Source: Competibacter_A sp037045685
GTDB taxonomy: Bacteria > Pseudomonadota > Gammaproteobacteria > Competibacterales > Competibacteraceae
Length of the DNA: 64,000 bases
NCBI GenBank assembly: GCA_037045685.1
Contig: JBAOII010000014.1
Location: forward strand, 124,001 to 188,000
Reading direction: 5' to 3'
In this document: positions 33,909 to 43,152 of the stretch, one piece after another
How the letters are laid out: each line of letters begins with the position of its first letter
Numbering within the stretch: position 1 is the first letter of the stretch
Notes under the pieces: model-generated
The model's input: only the letters and a program-made list of their open reading frames with translations
The model's database searches: none
What the model was told of the DNA's origin: nothing
Made by a program: the position numbers and the translations under genes

Positions 33909-35312
33909 ATGCCCCCCGTTCCCGCTCCACCTCCCGCCGCCGATCGCACCGGCGTAATCACCGCCGTGCGCGGCAGCGTGGTGGACGCGCGGTTTCCCGG
34001 TGACCTGCCGCCCCTGCGCCAACGCCTGCTGGCCGGGCGGCGGTCGGAGGTGGTGCTGGAAGTCAGCGAGCACCTCGGCGCCGACACGGCGCGCGGCATC
34101 GCCCTGACCGCTACTCAGGGATTGGCGCGCGGCGAACCGGTGTGGGACAGCGGGACGCCGTTGACCGCGCCGGTCGGGCCGGCGTTGCTGGGGCGGATGG
34201 TCAACGTGTTTGGGGCGACGATTGACAGCGGGCCGCCATTGACCGGGGTCGAACGGCGGGCGATTCATCGACCGCCGCCGCCGTTACACCAACAACAGAT
34301 CGAGCGGGAACGATTCGAGACCGGCATCAAGGTGATCGACCTGCTCTGCCCGCTGGAGCGCGGCGGCAAGGCCGGCCTGTTCGGCGGGGCGGGCGTGGGC
34401 AAGACGGTTATCATCACCGAGCTGATTCACAACATGGTCGGGCGCTACCGGGGCGTCAGCCTGTTCTGCGGCATCGGCGAACGTTGCCGCGAGGCCGAGG
34501 AACTGCACCGGGAAATGCGCGACGCCGGCGTGCTCGACCAGGCGGTGCTGGTGTTCGGCCAGATGGACGAGCCGCCGGGCGCGCGGTTCCGGGTTGGCCA
34601 CGCGGCGCTGACGATTGCCGAGTATTTCCGCGATACCGCCCGCCGCGACGTGCTGCTGCTGATCGATAATATCTTCCGCTTCGTCCAGGCGGGCGCGGAA
34701 GTTTCCGGGCTGATGGGCCGGTTGCCGTCGCGGGTGGGCTACCAGCCCACGCTCGGCAGCGAACTGGCGGAACTGGAGGAACGGATTTGCAGCACCGCCA
34801 ACGGCGCGATGACCTCGGTGCAGGCGGTGTACGTGCCCGCGGACGATTTCACCGATCCCGCCGCCGCCCACACCTTCGCCCACCTGTCGGCGGTGCTGGC
34901 CCTGTCGCGGCAGCGGGCCAGTCAGGGACTCTATCCGGCGGTGGATCCGCTGGGTTCGGATTCCAAGCTGTTGACGCCGGCCGTGGTCGGCGAGCGCCAT
35001 TATCACATCGCCCAGGCCGTGCGCCGCACCCTGGCCGAGTATGAGGAGTTGAAAGACATCATCGCCATGCTGGGACTGGAAGAACTGTCGTCCGGCGACC
35101 GGGCCACGGTGTACCGGGCGCGGCGACTGGAGCGTTATCTGACCCAGCCGTTCTTCACCACCGAACATTTCACCGGCCGGGCCGGCGTCAGCGTGCCGCT
35201 GGCCCAAACGCTGGACGATTGCGAACGGCTGCTCAACGACGAGCGCGCCGACTGGCCGGAGCAGGCGTTGTACCTGATCGGCGGTCTCGACGAGGCGCGG
35301 CCATGCGCCTGA
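33909..35312 (+). CDS. atpD: N-type ATPase subunit beta
   Basis: A 467-aa catalytic beta subunit. Visible motifs: P-loop GGAGVGKTVIITELIHN near residue 158, the catalytic Glu in GIGERCREAEEL, LLLIDNIFRFVQAGAEVSGL (Walker B) and GYQPTLGSELAELEER. The DELSEED loop is replaced by LGLEELSSGD. It heads the operon atpDCQRBEFAG, the order diagnostic of N-ATPases, laterally spread second F-type ATPases. The start at 33909 follows the permease debris by only 24 bp, so the operon promoter may lie inside or upstream of that remnant. Confidence 0.95.
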   Translation: MPPVPAPPPAADRTGVITAVRGSVVDARFPGDLPPLRQRLLAGRRSEVVLEVSEHLGADTARGIALTATQGLARGEPVWDSGTPLTAPVGPALLGRMVNVFGATIDSGPPLTGVERRAIHRPPPPLHQQQIERERFETGIKVIDLLCPLERGGKAGLFGGAGVGKTVIITELIHNMVGRYRGVSLFCGIGERCREAEELHREMRDAGVLDQAVLVFGQMDEPPGARFRVGHAALTIAEYFRDTARRDVLLLIDNIFRFVQAGAEVSGLMGRLPSRVGYQPTLGSELAELEERICSTANGAMTSVQAVYVPADDFTDPAAAHTFAHLSAVLALSRQRASQGLYPAVDPLGSDSKLLTPAVVGERHYHIAQAVRRTLAEYEELKDIIAMLGLEELSSGDRATVYRARRLERYLTQPFFTTEHFTGRAGVSVPLAQTLDDCERLLNDERADWPEQALYLIGGLDEARPCA

Positions 35313-35695
35313 AACTGCTCACGCCCACCGAGGTCTTGGTGGATGAAACCGTTGTCAAAATCAATGCCGAGGGTTTGGAAGGGCAGTTTTGCCTGCTGCC
35401 CCGTCACCGCGATTGGGTCGCGGCGCTGGTGCCCGGTCTCGCCGGTTTCATCACCCCGGACGGCGGCGAAACCTTCGTGGCGGTGGACCGGGGGGTGCTG
35501 GTCAAATGCGGGGACGAGGTGCTGATTTCGGTAAGGCGGGCCGTGCGCGGCGGCGATCTGGCGGGGCTGCGGGACGTGGTCGAAACCCGCTTCCGTCATT
35601 ACGATGAGCAGGAAAAAGCGGCGCGCGGCGCCATCGCCCGACTGGAAGCCGGAGTCATCCGCCGCTTTCTGGAATTGCAGGAGCGGGCGCGATGA
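35303..35695 (+). CDS. atpC: N-type ATPase subunit epsilon
   Basis: A 130-aa epsilon subunit: N-terminal beta barrel (MRLKLLTPTEVLVDETVVKI, GQFCLLPRHRDWVAALVPG) and a helical C-terminus (RHYDEQEKAARGAIARLEAG). It overlaps the 3' end of atpD by 10 bp and atpQ by ATGA. It couples and regulates rotation in the soluble F1 part. Confidence 0.93.
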   Translation: MRLKLLTPTEVLVDETVVKINAEGLEGQFCLLPRHRDWVAALVPGLAGFITPDGGETFVAVDRGVLVKCGDEVLISVRRAVRGGDLAGLRDVVETRFRHYDEQEKAARGAIARLEAGVIRRFLELQERAR

Positions 35696-35991
35696 AATCG
35701 CCTCATCCCGCCCCCAACCATCTGTCGGCGCAAGTCGCCCGCAAGGCCGACCGCAAGTTGCGCGCGCGCGCCGCCGGACCGCCGGGGTTGTGGTTCGGGC
35801 TGGGGCTGGTCGGGATGATCGGCTGGAGCGTGGCGTTGCCGGCGGTGCTGGGGGCGCTGTTGGGTATCTGGCTGGATCACGCTCATCCTGGCCGCTTTTC
35901 CTGGACCTTGAGCCTGCTGCTGGCCGGGCTGGCGCTGGGTTGCATCGCCGCCTGGCAATGGGTGGATCGAATGGGGCCGCCGCATGATTGA
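35692..35991 (+). CDS. atpQ: N-type ATPase accessory subunit AtpQ (AtpI-like)
   Basis: A 99-aa protein with a basic N-terminus (SAQVARKADRKLRARA) and two transmembrane helices (LVGMIGWSVALPAVLGALLG and TLSLLLAGLALGCIAAW). It is an AtpI-like protein of the type found only in N-ATPase operons, where it is thought to help assemble the c ring. It overlaps atpC (ATGA) and atpR (8 bp). Confidence 0.9.
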   Translation: MKSPHPAPNHLSAQVARKADRKLRARAAGPPGLWFGLGLVGMIGWSVALPAVLGALLGIWLDHAHPGRFSWTLSLLLAGLALGCIAAWQWVDRMGPPHD

Positions 35992-36283
35992 ACCGCTCGC
36001 TTGGCTGCTGGCCGCCGTGGGCGGCGCGCTGTTGGGACTGTTCTACTACGCCGGCCTGTGGTTCACCCTGCGCCGCTTGCCGGAACAGGCGCATCCCGCG
36101 CTGTGGGTGTTCGGCAGCTTCACCCTGCGGCTGGCGGTCAGCATGGCCGGCTTTTATTTCATCCTCGGCCCGGATCGCAATCTGCCGCGCTTGGGCGTGG
36201 CGCTGCTGGCCTTTATCGTCGCACGGGTATTGTTGACGCGCCGGCTGCGGCCCGTGACCGGACCGCCTCGGCAAGCATCATGA
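35984..36283 (+). CDS. atpR: N-type ATPase accessory subunit AtpR
   Basis: A 99-aa protein with three hydrophobic helices: WLLAAVGGALLGLFYYAGLW, FTLRLAVSMAGFYFILG, VALLAFIVARVLL. Conserved basic residues follow (TRRLRPV). It is the second N-ATPase-specific small membrane protein, proposed to interact with c-ring carboxylates through buried Arg residues. It overlaps atpB by ATGA. Confidence 0.9.
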   Translation: MIEPLAWLLAAVGGALLGLFYYAGLWFTLRRLPEQAHPALWVFGSFTLRLAVSMAGFYFILGPDRNLPRLGVALLAFIVARVLLTRRLRPVTGPPRQAS

Positions 36284-36978
36284 ATGTCAGTCCCGACCAG
36301 ACCATCCTGCTCGATCTCGGTGTGGTGAAGATCAACGCCACGCTGGTCTTCACCTGGCTGACCATGGCGCTACTGGCCGGGCTGGCGCGGTGTATCACCC
36401 GCAGGCTGTCCACCGCCGGCGAGCTGTCGCCGTGGCAAAATCTGCTGGAGGTACTGGTCGAGGGCGTCCAGCGCCAGATTCGCGACATCGCCCGCCAAGA
36501 CCCCGGCCCGTTCCTGCCGTTCGTCGCCACCCTGTTTATCTTCATCGCCGCCTGCAACCTGCTGGCTGTCGTCCCCGGTTACGAGCCGCCTACCGGCTCC
36601 CTGTCCACGACCACCGCGCTGGCGTTGTGCGTATTCTGCGCCGTACCGATTTATGGTATCCGCTGCCACGGGTTGCGCCGTTTCCTGCATCTGTACCTGG
36701 AGCCCACGCCGCTGATGTTGCCGCTGAATATCATCGGCGAACTGGCCCGCACCCTGGCGCTGGCCGTGCGGCTGTACGGCAACGTGATGAGCGGCGGACT
36801 CGCGGCGGCCATCTTGTTGATGGTCACCCCCTTGGTGTTTCCGGCGCTGATGCACGCTTTGGAACTGCTGACTGGCTTGATTCAGGCGTATATTTTCGCG
36901 GTGCTGGCGACCGTGTTTATCGCCGCCGCGACCGCCGCCCAAGAACGGACCGCCCATCCTTCCCAACCCCGCGCGTGA
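36280..36978 (+). CDS. atpB: N-type ATPase subunit a
   Basis: A 232-aa membrane stator subunit. The essential Arg lies in GELARTLALAVRLYGNVMSG, and the ion channel helix is LTGLIQAYIFAVLATVFIAA. Five to six helices and the short length match the N-ATPase type. The start at 36280 overlaps atpR (ATGA); the next gene begins 11 nt after its stop. Confidence 0.94.
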   Translation: MNVSPDQTILLDLGVVKINATLVFTWLTMALLAGLARCITRRLSTAGELSPWQNLLEVLVEGVQRQIRDIARQDPGPFLPFVATLFIFIAACNLLAVVPGYEPPTGSLSTTTALALCVFCAVPIYGIRCHGLRRFLHLYLEPTPLMLPLNIIGELARTLALAVRLYGNVMSGGLAAAILLMVTPLVFPALMHALELLTGLIQAYIFAVLATVFIAAATAAQERTAHPSQPRA

Positions 36979-36989
36979 GACAAACGCTC

Positions 36990-37268
36990 ATGGACCCTAC
37001 CCTCGTGATCGGCATCGTTTCCATGGTCGCCGCCAGCCTGACGGTCTGTCTGGGCACCATCACCCCGGCCTTGGCCGAAGGCCGCGCCGTGACGCAGGCG
37101 TTGCTGGCCATCGCCCAGCAGCCGGACGAAGCCGCCACCATCAGCCGCACCCTGTTCGTCGGGCTGGCGATGATCGAGTCCATCGCCATTTACTGCTTCG
37201 TGGTGTCGCTGATCCTGATTTTCGCCAATCCGTTCTGGAATCACGTCATCGCCGCGACCGCCCGCTAG
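36990..37268 (+). CDS. atpE: N-type ATPase subunit c
   Basis: A 92-aa two-helix rotor subunit. Helix 1 carries an acidic residue (E30 in TPALAEGRAV) at the position where Na-dependent c subunits have Gln. Helix 2 has E63, S64 and Y68 (LAMIESIAIY), the ion-binding set seen in sodium-type rings. Two carboxylates per hairpin are a recognised feature of N-ATPase c subunits. The coupling ion (Na+ or H+) is therefore not settled by sequence. Confidence 0.94.
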   Translation: MDPTLVIGIVSMVAASLTVCLGTITPALAEGRAVTQALLAIAQQPDEAATISRTLFVGLAMIESIAIYCFVVSLILIFANPFWNHVIAATAR

Positions 37269-37270
37269 CC

Positions 37271-38053
37271 ATGAAGCTGGACTGGTTCACCGTCGCCGCC
37301 CAGATCGGCAACTTTCTGCTGTTGCTGTGGCTGCTCAAGCGGTTGCTGTATCGCCCGATTCTCGCCGCGATGGCCGCCCGCCAGCAACGGGTCGCCGCCG
37401 CGTTGACGGAAGCGCAAACCAAGGCGGCGACAGCCGAGGCGCTGCAACAGGACTACCTGGCGCGACAACAGGAAATGGGGGCGAGTCGGGAAACCTGGCT
37501 GGCGCGGGCGCGGGAAGAAGTCGCGGCGCAGCGGCAAATCTGGCTGACGCAAGCGCGGACAGAAGTCGAAGAAGCGCGGGAACGCTGGCGGGCGGAACTG
37601 GGGCGGGAACAGCGGGGTTATGGGGAAACGCTGCAACGGGAGGCCGGCCAACGGTTGCTGGCGCTGGCTCGGCGGGCGCTCCGCGATTTGGGCGGCGCCG
37701 AACTGGAAGCGCAAATGGCCTCGGTCCTGCTGACGCGACTGCGGGTGTTGGACGGCGAAACCCGGCGAACGCTGGCTGAGGCCGCACGGGACGGCTGCGC
37801 GATCCTCACCGCCTTTCCGCTGGCGGAACCCCAGCAACGGACGCTGACCGCCGGCTTGCGGCAGGCGCTCGCCGCCGACCTGGCCCCGGACTTCCGAGCC
37901 GATCCCGCCGCGCCCTTGGGCGTCACCCTGGAAACGTCCAGCCAGCGGTTGAGTTGGACGCTGGATAGCTACCTGGACGGGTTCGCCGCCGAATTGCAGG
38001 CCCTGCTCCCATCCGCCGGTAGTGGCGACGCATCGGATCATGAGCCTGCCTGA
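37271..38053 (+). CDS. atpF: N-type ATPase subunit b/b-delta
   Basis: A 260-aa stator: one N-terminal helix (FTVAAQIGNFLLLLWLLKRL), then a long charged coiled coil (about 35-150, RQQRVAAALTEAQTKAATAE), and a C-terminal globular part resembling delta (LRVLDGETRRTLAEAARDGC). No separate delta gene is present in the operon, as is usual for N-ATPases. It starts 2 nt after atpE and overlaps atpA. Confidence 0.92.
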   Translation: MKLDWFTVAAQIGNFLLLLWLLKRLLYRPILAAMAARQQRVAAALTEAQTKAATAEALQQDYLARQQEMGASRETWLARAREEVAAQRQIWLTQARTEVEEARERWRAELGREQRGYGETLQREAGQRLLALARRALRDLGGAELEAQMASVLLTRLRVLDGETRRTLAEAARDGCAILTAFPLAEPQQRTLTAGLRQALAADLAPDFRADPAAPLGVTLETSSQRLSWTLDSYLDGFAAELQALLPSAGSGDASDHEPA

Positions 38054-39545
38054 GTGCTTGACCGGCTTCGACGCCGCGCTGATCGGCTATCGGCCCCGCT
38101 TGCGGCCGGTCGAAATCGGCGTGGTCGCCGCAGTCGGGCAGGGGGTGGCCCGGGTGCGCGGTCTGCCGGGCGTGGCGGCGATGGAAATGGTCCGCTTCGC
38201 CGACGGCTCGACCGGGATCGCCTTCGACCTCGATGTCGCCGAGATCGGAGTAGTGCTGCTGCGCGATCAGGGCGGCTTGCGGGCCGGCGCGTCCGTGGAA
38301 CGCACCGGACGGGCGCTGGATACCCCGGTCGGCGCGGCCTTGCTCGGGCGGGTCGTCAACGCGCTCGGCGAACCGCTGGACGGTGGCGGCCCGGTCACGA
38401 CCGGCGAACGCTGGCCGGTGGAACGGCCCGCGCCACCGATTCTGGCGCGCGCCCCCGTCAGCGCGCCGTTGGCGACCGGCATCAAGGCGGTGGACGCCGC
38501 CATTCCCATCGGGCGCGGCCAGCGGGAATTGATTCTGGGAGACCGTCAGACCGGCAAGACCGCCCTGGCGGTGGATGCCATCATCAACCAGGCCGATCAG
38601 GGCGTGATCTGCGTCTATTGCGCCATCGGCCAGCGCGGCGCTGCGGTGGCGCGGGCGATCGCCGCCTTGCGCCAATACAAAGCATTATCCTACAGCGTGG
38701 TCGTGGTCGCCGCCGGCGAAGACCCGCCGGGCTTGCGAGCGTTCGCGCCTTACGCGGCGACCAGCATCGCCGAGTGGTTCATGGCCCAGGGACGCGACGC
38801 GCTGATCGTGTACGACGATTTGACCCGCCACGCGCAAGCCTACCGGGAACTGTGCCTGCTGTTGCGCCGCCCGCCGGGACGGGAGGCGTTTCCCGGCGAT
38901 ATTTTCTATCTGCATTCGCGCCTGCTGGAGCGCGCCGCCCGTCTCCGTCCGGAACACGGCGGCGGGTCGCTGGCGGCGCTGCCGATTGTCGAAACCGAGG
39001 CGCAAAATCTCGCCGCCTACATTCCCACCAACTTGATTTCGATCACCGATGGGCAGATTTATCTTTCGCCGACGCTGGCCCGCAAGGGCATCTGGCCGGC
39101 GGTGGACATCGGCAAGTCGGTGTCGCGGGTCGGCGGCAAGGCGCAGTTGCCGGCCTACCGGGCAGTGGCCGGAGAATTGCGGCTGGCCTACGCCCAGTTC
39201 GAGGAGATGGAAGCGTTCGCCCGGTTCGGCACCCGGCTCGACGACACCACCCGTCGCGCCATCGACCGGGGACAACGGCTGCGGGAAGTATTGAAGCAGC
39301 CGCAATACCAACCATTGCCGGCGGCCGTGCAAATCGCGGTGTTGCTGGCCGTCACCCAAGGCGCGTTCGACGCCGTGCCGCTGGAGCGGATCGGCGAGGC
39401 AGAAAACCGGGTGCGGGAAGCGACGGCGACTCATTGCGCGGAGATCAACCGGCGGATCACGGCCGGCGCCGACCTGAACGAGGAGGATCTCGACGCTCTG
39501 CTCGCTGCCGCCCGCGCGGCGCGGGCGAATATCGCAGAACGTTGA
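38040..39545 (+). CDS. atpA: N-type ATPase subunit alpha
   Basis: A 501-aa nucleotide-binding alpha subunit: P-loop GDRQTGKTALAVDAIINQ, then VIVVA-like core VVVVAAGEDPPGLRAFAPYA, DALIVYDDLTRHAQAYREL, IPTNLISITDGQIYLSPTLA and the Arg finger region GKSVSRVGGKAQ. The start at 38040 (MSLPECL) is chosen; a GTG at 38022 would add six residues. It overlaps atpF, as in other N-ATPase operons. Confidence 0.94.
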   Translation: MSLPECLTGFDAALIGYRPRLRPVEIGVVAAVGQGVARVRGLPGVAAMEMVRFADGSTGIAFDLDVAEIGVVLLRDQGGLRAGASVERTGRALDTPVGAALLGRVVNALGEPLDGGGPVTTGERWPVERPAPPILARAPVSAPLATGIKAVDAAIPIGRGQRELILGDRQTGKTALAVDAIINQADQGVICVYCAIGQRGAAVARAIAALRQYKALSYSVVVVAAGEDPPGLRAFAPYAATSIAEWFMAQGRDALIVYDDLTRHAQAYRELCLLLRRPPGREAFPGDIFYLHSRLLERAARLRPEHGGGSLAALPIVETEAQNLAAYIPTNLISITDGQIYLSPTLARKGIWPAVDIGKSVSRVGGKAQLPAYRAVAGELRLAYAQFEEMEAFARFGTRLDDTTRRAIDRGQRLREVLKQPQYQPLPAAVQIAVLLAVTQGAFDAVPLERIGEAENRVREATATHCAEINRRITAGADLNEEDLDALLAAARAARANIAER

Positions 39546-39555
39546 GACAGCCGCC

Positions 39556-40491
39556 ATGCCGACCCCGGACAGCCTGCGCCGCACCATCGCCACGGCGGAA
39601 AGTCTGCGCGGCATCGTCCGCACCATGAAAACCCTGGCGGCGGTCAGCATCCGCCAGTACGAGCAGGCGGTCGCGGCGGCCACCGACTACGAGCGAGCGG
39701 TGCGGCTGGGGCTGGCGGCGCTCCTGGGTGAATCGGCTCCCGTCCGCTCCCAAACCGACCCTCCATCGTCCAGGAAACAGCCAATAGTCGGCCTGATCGC
39801 GTTCGGCTCCGATCATGGCCTGTGCGGGCGATTCAACGAAGACTTGGCCGAGCACATCCGCGCGGCGCTGGCCGGGTTCCCGGCGCACGGTCATCGCATC
39901 CTGGCGGTGGGAGTACGCTTGGCGGCGATACTGGAGAGTCTGGGTTTGGTCCCGGAGCAAACGTTCCATACGCCCGCCGCCGCGACCGGAATCGTGCACA
40001 CCTTGCGACAAATACTGCCGACGTTGGAAAAATGGCGGAATACAGGCGTCGAAAGCTTGTTATTGTGCCAACAGCGCCCACAAGCCGGAATGCGCCCGAC
40101 GCCGCACACGCTGGCGCTGCTGCCGCTCGATCCCGTCGGGTTTCAAAATCCGGGGCCGTGGCCGGGACGCTCCCTGCCCGGCCATCGCGGCGACCGGGCG
40201 GCGCTGTTGACCGAGTTGCTGAACGAGTGGCTGTTCATCGCCTTCTTCCGCGCCTGCGCCGAATCGCTGGCCGGCGAACACGCCAGCCGGCTGTTGGCCA
40301 TGCAGAACGCCGAGCGCAATATCGAGGACAAGCTGGCGACATTGCACGCGCTCTATCACCGGCAACGGCAAGAAGCGATCACCACCGAGCTATTGGATGT
40401 CGTCGTGGGGTTCGAGACGCTGGTCCAATCGCGGCCAGCGGACGGACAGCCGGCGACGAGGGACCGGCTCAGCGCAACTGCGGCGGCATGA
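39556..40491 (+). CDS. atpG: N-type ATPase subunit gamma
   Basis: A 311-aa central-stalk subunit: N-terminal coiled coil (SLRRTIATAESLRGIVRTMK), GSDHGLCGRFNEDLAEHI of the Rossmann core, and the C-terminal coil ASRLLAMQNAERNIEDKLAT. It is the last gene of the operon. It overlaps the convergent amino-acid binding protein gene by 23 bp, so transcription of the two operons must meet there. Confidence 0.93.
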   Translation: MPTPDSLRRTIATAESLRGIVRTMKTLAAVSIRQYEQAVAAATDYERAVRLGLAALLGESAPVRSQTDPPSSRKQPIVGLIAFGSDHGLCGRFNEDLAEHIRAALAGFPAHGHRILAVGVRLAAILESLGLVPEQTFHTPAAATGIVHTLRQILPTLEKWRNTGVESLLLCQQRPQAGMRPTPHTLALLPLDPVGFQNPGPWPGRSLPGHRGDRAALLTELLNEWLFIAFFRACAESLAGEHASRLLAMQNAERNIEDKLATLHALYHRQRQEAITTELLDVVVGFETLVQSRPADGQPATRDRLSATAAA

Positions 40492-41500
40492 ACAAACCGC
40501 CGCTTTGCCACGGACGATTGAGGCCGCGATCCAGCCCCAACGGGCTGTCGGCACCCAAATTGCGCTCGAAGATCTGGTCGTAAGGCCCCACCTGAGCCAG
40601 AATTTGATACGCCCAGTCATCGTTCAGTCCCAGCGGTTGACCGAACCCGGCTTCCTTGCCGGCGAGGCGGCGCAACTCGGCATCGGCTTCTTCGCCGATT
40701 CTCGCCAAACCCGGCGCATCGATCCCGCGCGCATCGGCGATTTGGGTGACATGAATCACCCAACGAACGATGCTGAACCAACGCTCGTCGCCTCGGGCGA
40801 TATAAGGCCCCATGGGTTCGCGCGAGACGATTTCGTCCAGTATCCGCCAGCGTTTGGGATCGATGGCCCGGGTCGCGCGCTGCACCGCCAGCTCGGAGCG
40901 GTCGGCGCTGCTCAGATCGCATTCGCGGCGGATAAAACGATCCCGCATGTTACTCGGACTCGATTCAATCACTTTGAAATCGAGCCCCCTGGTTCGCGAC
41001 ATGTCGTGCAAATTCGCCGCCGTGGTCGTTTCTTTCTGCACGCAGACCTTCGCGCCCTTGGCCTGATCGAGACGAGTGATCGGGCTATCCGACCACACCA
41101 TGAAGCCCTGCCCATCAAAAAAAATCGGCGCCACGAACCGGGTTCCCATTGCAATGTCGCGGCTGTAGGTCCAGGTCGCCGACCCGAAGGCAATATCCAC
41201 CTCGCCGCGCGCCAGCGCCTGGTATTTGTTGGCGGTATCGATTCGCTCGACTTCCACCGCATCGGCCTTGCCCAGCACGGCGGCGGCGACCGCACGGCAA
41301 AAATCCACGTCGAAACCGGCGGGCCGCCCCGCCTTGTCCAGGCCGCTGAATCCCGTGCCCCAACCGGCCGCGCAGCGCACGGCGCCGTGCTTCCGCACCC
41401 GATCCAGCACGTCGGCCCAAGCGGAAGAAGCGGAAATCAACATCAAAAAATGGCAGATAATAAATTGAAATAAAATGAAATTGATGCGGCGAGTCCCCAT
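40469..41500 (-). CDS. Amino-acid ABC transporter substrate-binding protein
   Basis: A 343-aa periplasmic protein. The signal peptide is MGTRRINFILFQFIICHFLM (cleavage near SASSAWA, residue 29), then a family 3 solute-binding domain: GFDVDFCRAVAAAVLGKADA, VEVERIDTANKYQALARGEV, DIAFGSATWTYSRD. The length and the long C-terminal lobe resemble the general L-amino-acid (AapJ) type. No permease or ATPase genes are adjacent, so it is an orphan binding protein that may serve a distant transporter or a sensory role. Confidence 0.9.
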   Translation of the reverse strand: MGTRRINFILFQFIICHFLMLISASSAWADVLDRVRKHGAVRCAAGWGTGFSGLDKAGRPAGFDVDFCRAVAAAVLGKADAVEVERIDTANKYQALARGEVDIAFGSATWTYSRDIAMGTRFVAPIFFDGQGFMVWSDSPITRLDQAKGAKVCVQKETTTAANLHDMSRTRGLDFKVIESSPSNMRDRFIRRECDLSSADRSELAVQRATRAIDPKRWRILDEIVSREPMGPYIARGDERWFSIVRWVIHVTQIADARGIDAPGLARIGEEADAELRRLAGKEAGFGQPLGLNDDWAYQILAQVGPYDQIFERNLGADSPLGLDRGLNRPWQSGGLFMPPQLR

Positions 41501-41663
41501 GTTTCCCCCTTTTCGGCAAGAAATCGTTCCAAATCAAAACAGAATGATCGTAACATATATGTGCAAATCATGCTCTGGCGAATGGCTGACGGTGGCCCGT
41601 TTGATGTTCTATCGTTTCGCATAACCGGATTTTGACCACGATGACGGACGCGACGAACACGCC

Positions 41664-43004
41664 ATGATCGGCACCCAATTACGGCGGTTTTCCTGGGCCA
41701 TGGGGCTGGCCATGGTCGTTTTGACCTCGGTGCTGTTATACATGCAAAGCGGCCTACAGGTAAATCTGGCCGAGTTGCGGGACAATTTCATTCCCCGCTG
41801 GCAGACTGCTCAACGCTTGCAGAGCGATGCCCAAGGCGTCGGCGCTAAAGCTTCGCAGCTCACTCTGGCGTTCACGCTCGGCGAGTTGCAGTCGATGCGC
41901 GATGATCTCGACGACCAGATCAGGGCGCTTGAAGCCAGCTTGCAGGCGATCATCGCCCAGACCGACGATGCGGAACTGGCGCGAAACCTGACCACGGCCG
42001 CCAGCGATTTCCGCAAAGTCGCCGACGAATTGGCGGAAGCCGTTCATCTCCGCGTCACGTCGGCCAGCGCCCCGTCAATCAAGCAGGCGGATCGGGAGCG
42101 GCGCCGGGAACGCGATCTGGCCCGCCTCATGGGCGATCACGCGGCCAAGCTGGCGAGCTATAGCGGCACGCTGGCCGCCGACATCGATATCGCCCTCACG
42201 GTCCATCGCCAAGAGCTGATGCGCCGGCTTTGGTTGCAGGGCATCTTGATCGGCTTGGCCGGCGTTTTCATGGCGGGATTGATCTGGCAGCAGTTCCGCC
42301 TGCTCGACCGTCGGCTGATTCGCCGCATCAAGGCGCTCGAAGCCGAAATGGCGAAAACCGATCTCGACCATAACCTGCTTTCCAAGCATCCCGAGGTGGA
42401 TGAAATCGACGCCATGCGCAACGAGCTGGCGCTGCTGCTGAGCCGGCTGACCACCCAGAACGTCGAGCTGGAACGTCTGGCCACCACGGACAGCCTGACC
42501 GGGCTCGCCAACCGTCGTCGCCTGTTCGATTGCCTCGAACAGGAGGTCTATCGCGCCCAGCGCTACGGCACCGCGCTTTCGCTGGTCATGTTCGACATCG
42601 ACCATTTCAAGCGCATCAACGACAGTTGGGGCCACGCAACCGGCGACTGGGTTCTGTGCAGGATCGCTCGGGAAACTCACCAGCTTTTGCGCAAGACCGA
42701 TCAGGCGGGACGCTATGGAGGAGAGGAGTTCGTCGTCCTCCTGCCGGAAACCGATTTGTCGGAGGCGCTCTTGCTGGCGCAGCGGCTCAGCCGGCGGATT
42801 TCGGACACCGTGATCACGCCGGAGCACGATGCGCCGATGCCGGTGACGGTCAGCGTGGGCGTCGCCGCGCTGGCCTCGGACGAGACCGGCGAAGAGCTGA
42901 TTCACCGGGCGGATCAGGCGCTGTATCGAGCGAAGCAAAACGGCCGCAATCGGGTCGAAACGGCGCTTGATCCGATCCATTTCGGCCGCCAAGAGGCGGA
43001 ATAG
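41664..43004 (+). CDS. Membrane diguanylate cyclase
   Basis: A 446-aa protein: TM1 (WAMGLAMVVLTSVLLYM, 11-27), a ~155-residue periplasmic four-helix-type sensor rich in Leu/Ala, TM2 (LWLQGILIGLAGVFMAGLIW, about 188-207), a short HAMP-like linker with coiled coil, and a GGDEF domain. The active loop is RYGGEEFVVLLPETD (GGEEF near 351). An RxxD inhibitory site (RKTD) lies just upstream, so product inhibition by c-di-GMP is expected. The ligand of the sensor is unknown. Confidence 0.93.
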   Translation: MIGTQLRRFSWAMGLAMVVLTSVLLYMQSGLQVNLAELRDNFIPRWQTAQRLQSDAQGVGAKASQLTLAFTLGELQSMRDDLDDQIRALEASLQAIIAQTDDAELARNLTTAASDFRKVADELAEAVHLRVTSASAPSIKQADRERRRERDLARLMGDHAAKLASYSGTLAADIDIALTVHRQELMRRLWLQGILIGLAGVFMAGLIWQQFRLLDRRLIRRIKALEAEMAKTDLDHNLLSKHPEVDEIDAMRNELALLLSRLTTQNVELERLATTDSLTGLANRRRLFDCLEQEVYRAQRYGTALSLVMFDIDHFKRINDSWGHATGDWVLCRIARETHQLLRKTDQAGRYGGEEFVVLLPETDLSEALLLAQRLSRRISDTVITPEHDAPMPVTVSVGVAALASDETGEELIHRADQALYRAKQNGRNRVETALDPIHFGRQEAE

Positions 43005-43152
43005 CGCGGCGCGAAATCCGGTGTTCCGGTCGGTGTGGCACACCCGAAAAATAAAAATCGGAAATGCCTTGCAACAAGACGGTTTTTCAAATACTAAATG
43101 AGGCAAATTTAATTTATATCTTTCTGATTTCTAATGAAGGAATCGCCCGCTC

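Noticed and set aside
33761..34003. Extended permease C-terminus
   Set aside because: The frame continues open but becomes Arg/His-rich nonsense overlapping atpD; real permeases have further helices here.
37327..37787. Open frames on both strands inside atpF
   Set aside because: Shadows of the atpF coiled coil; the repeated Ala/Glu codons open all frames.
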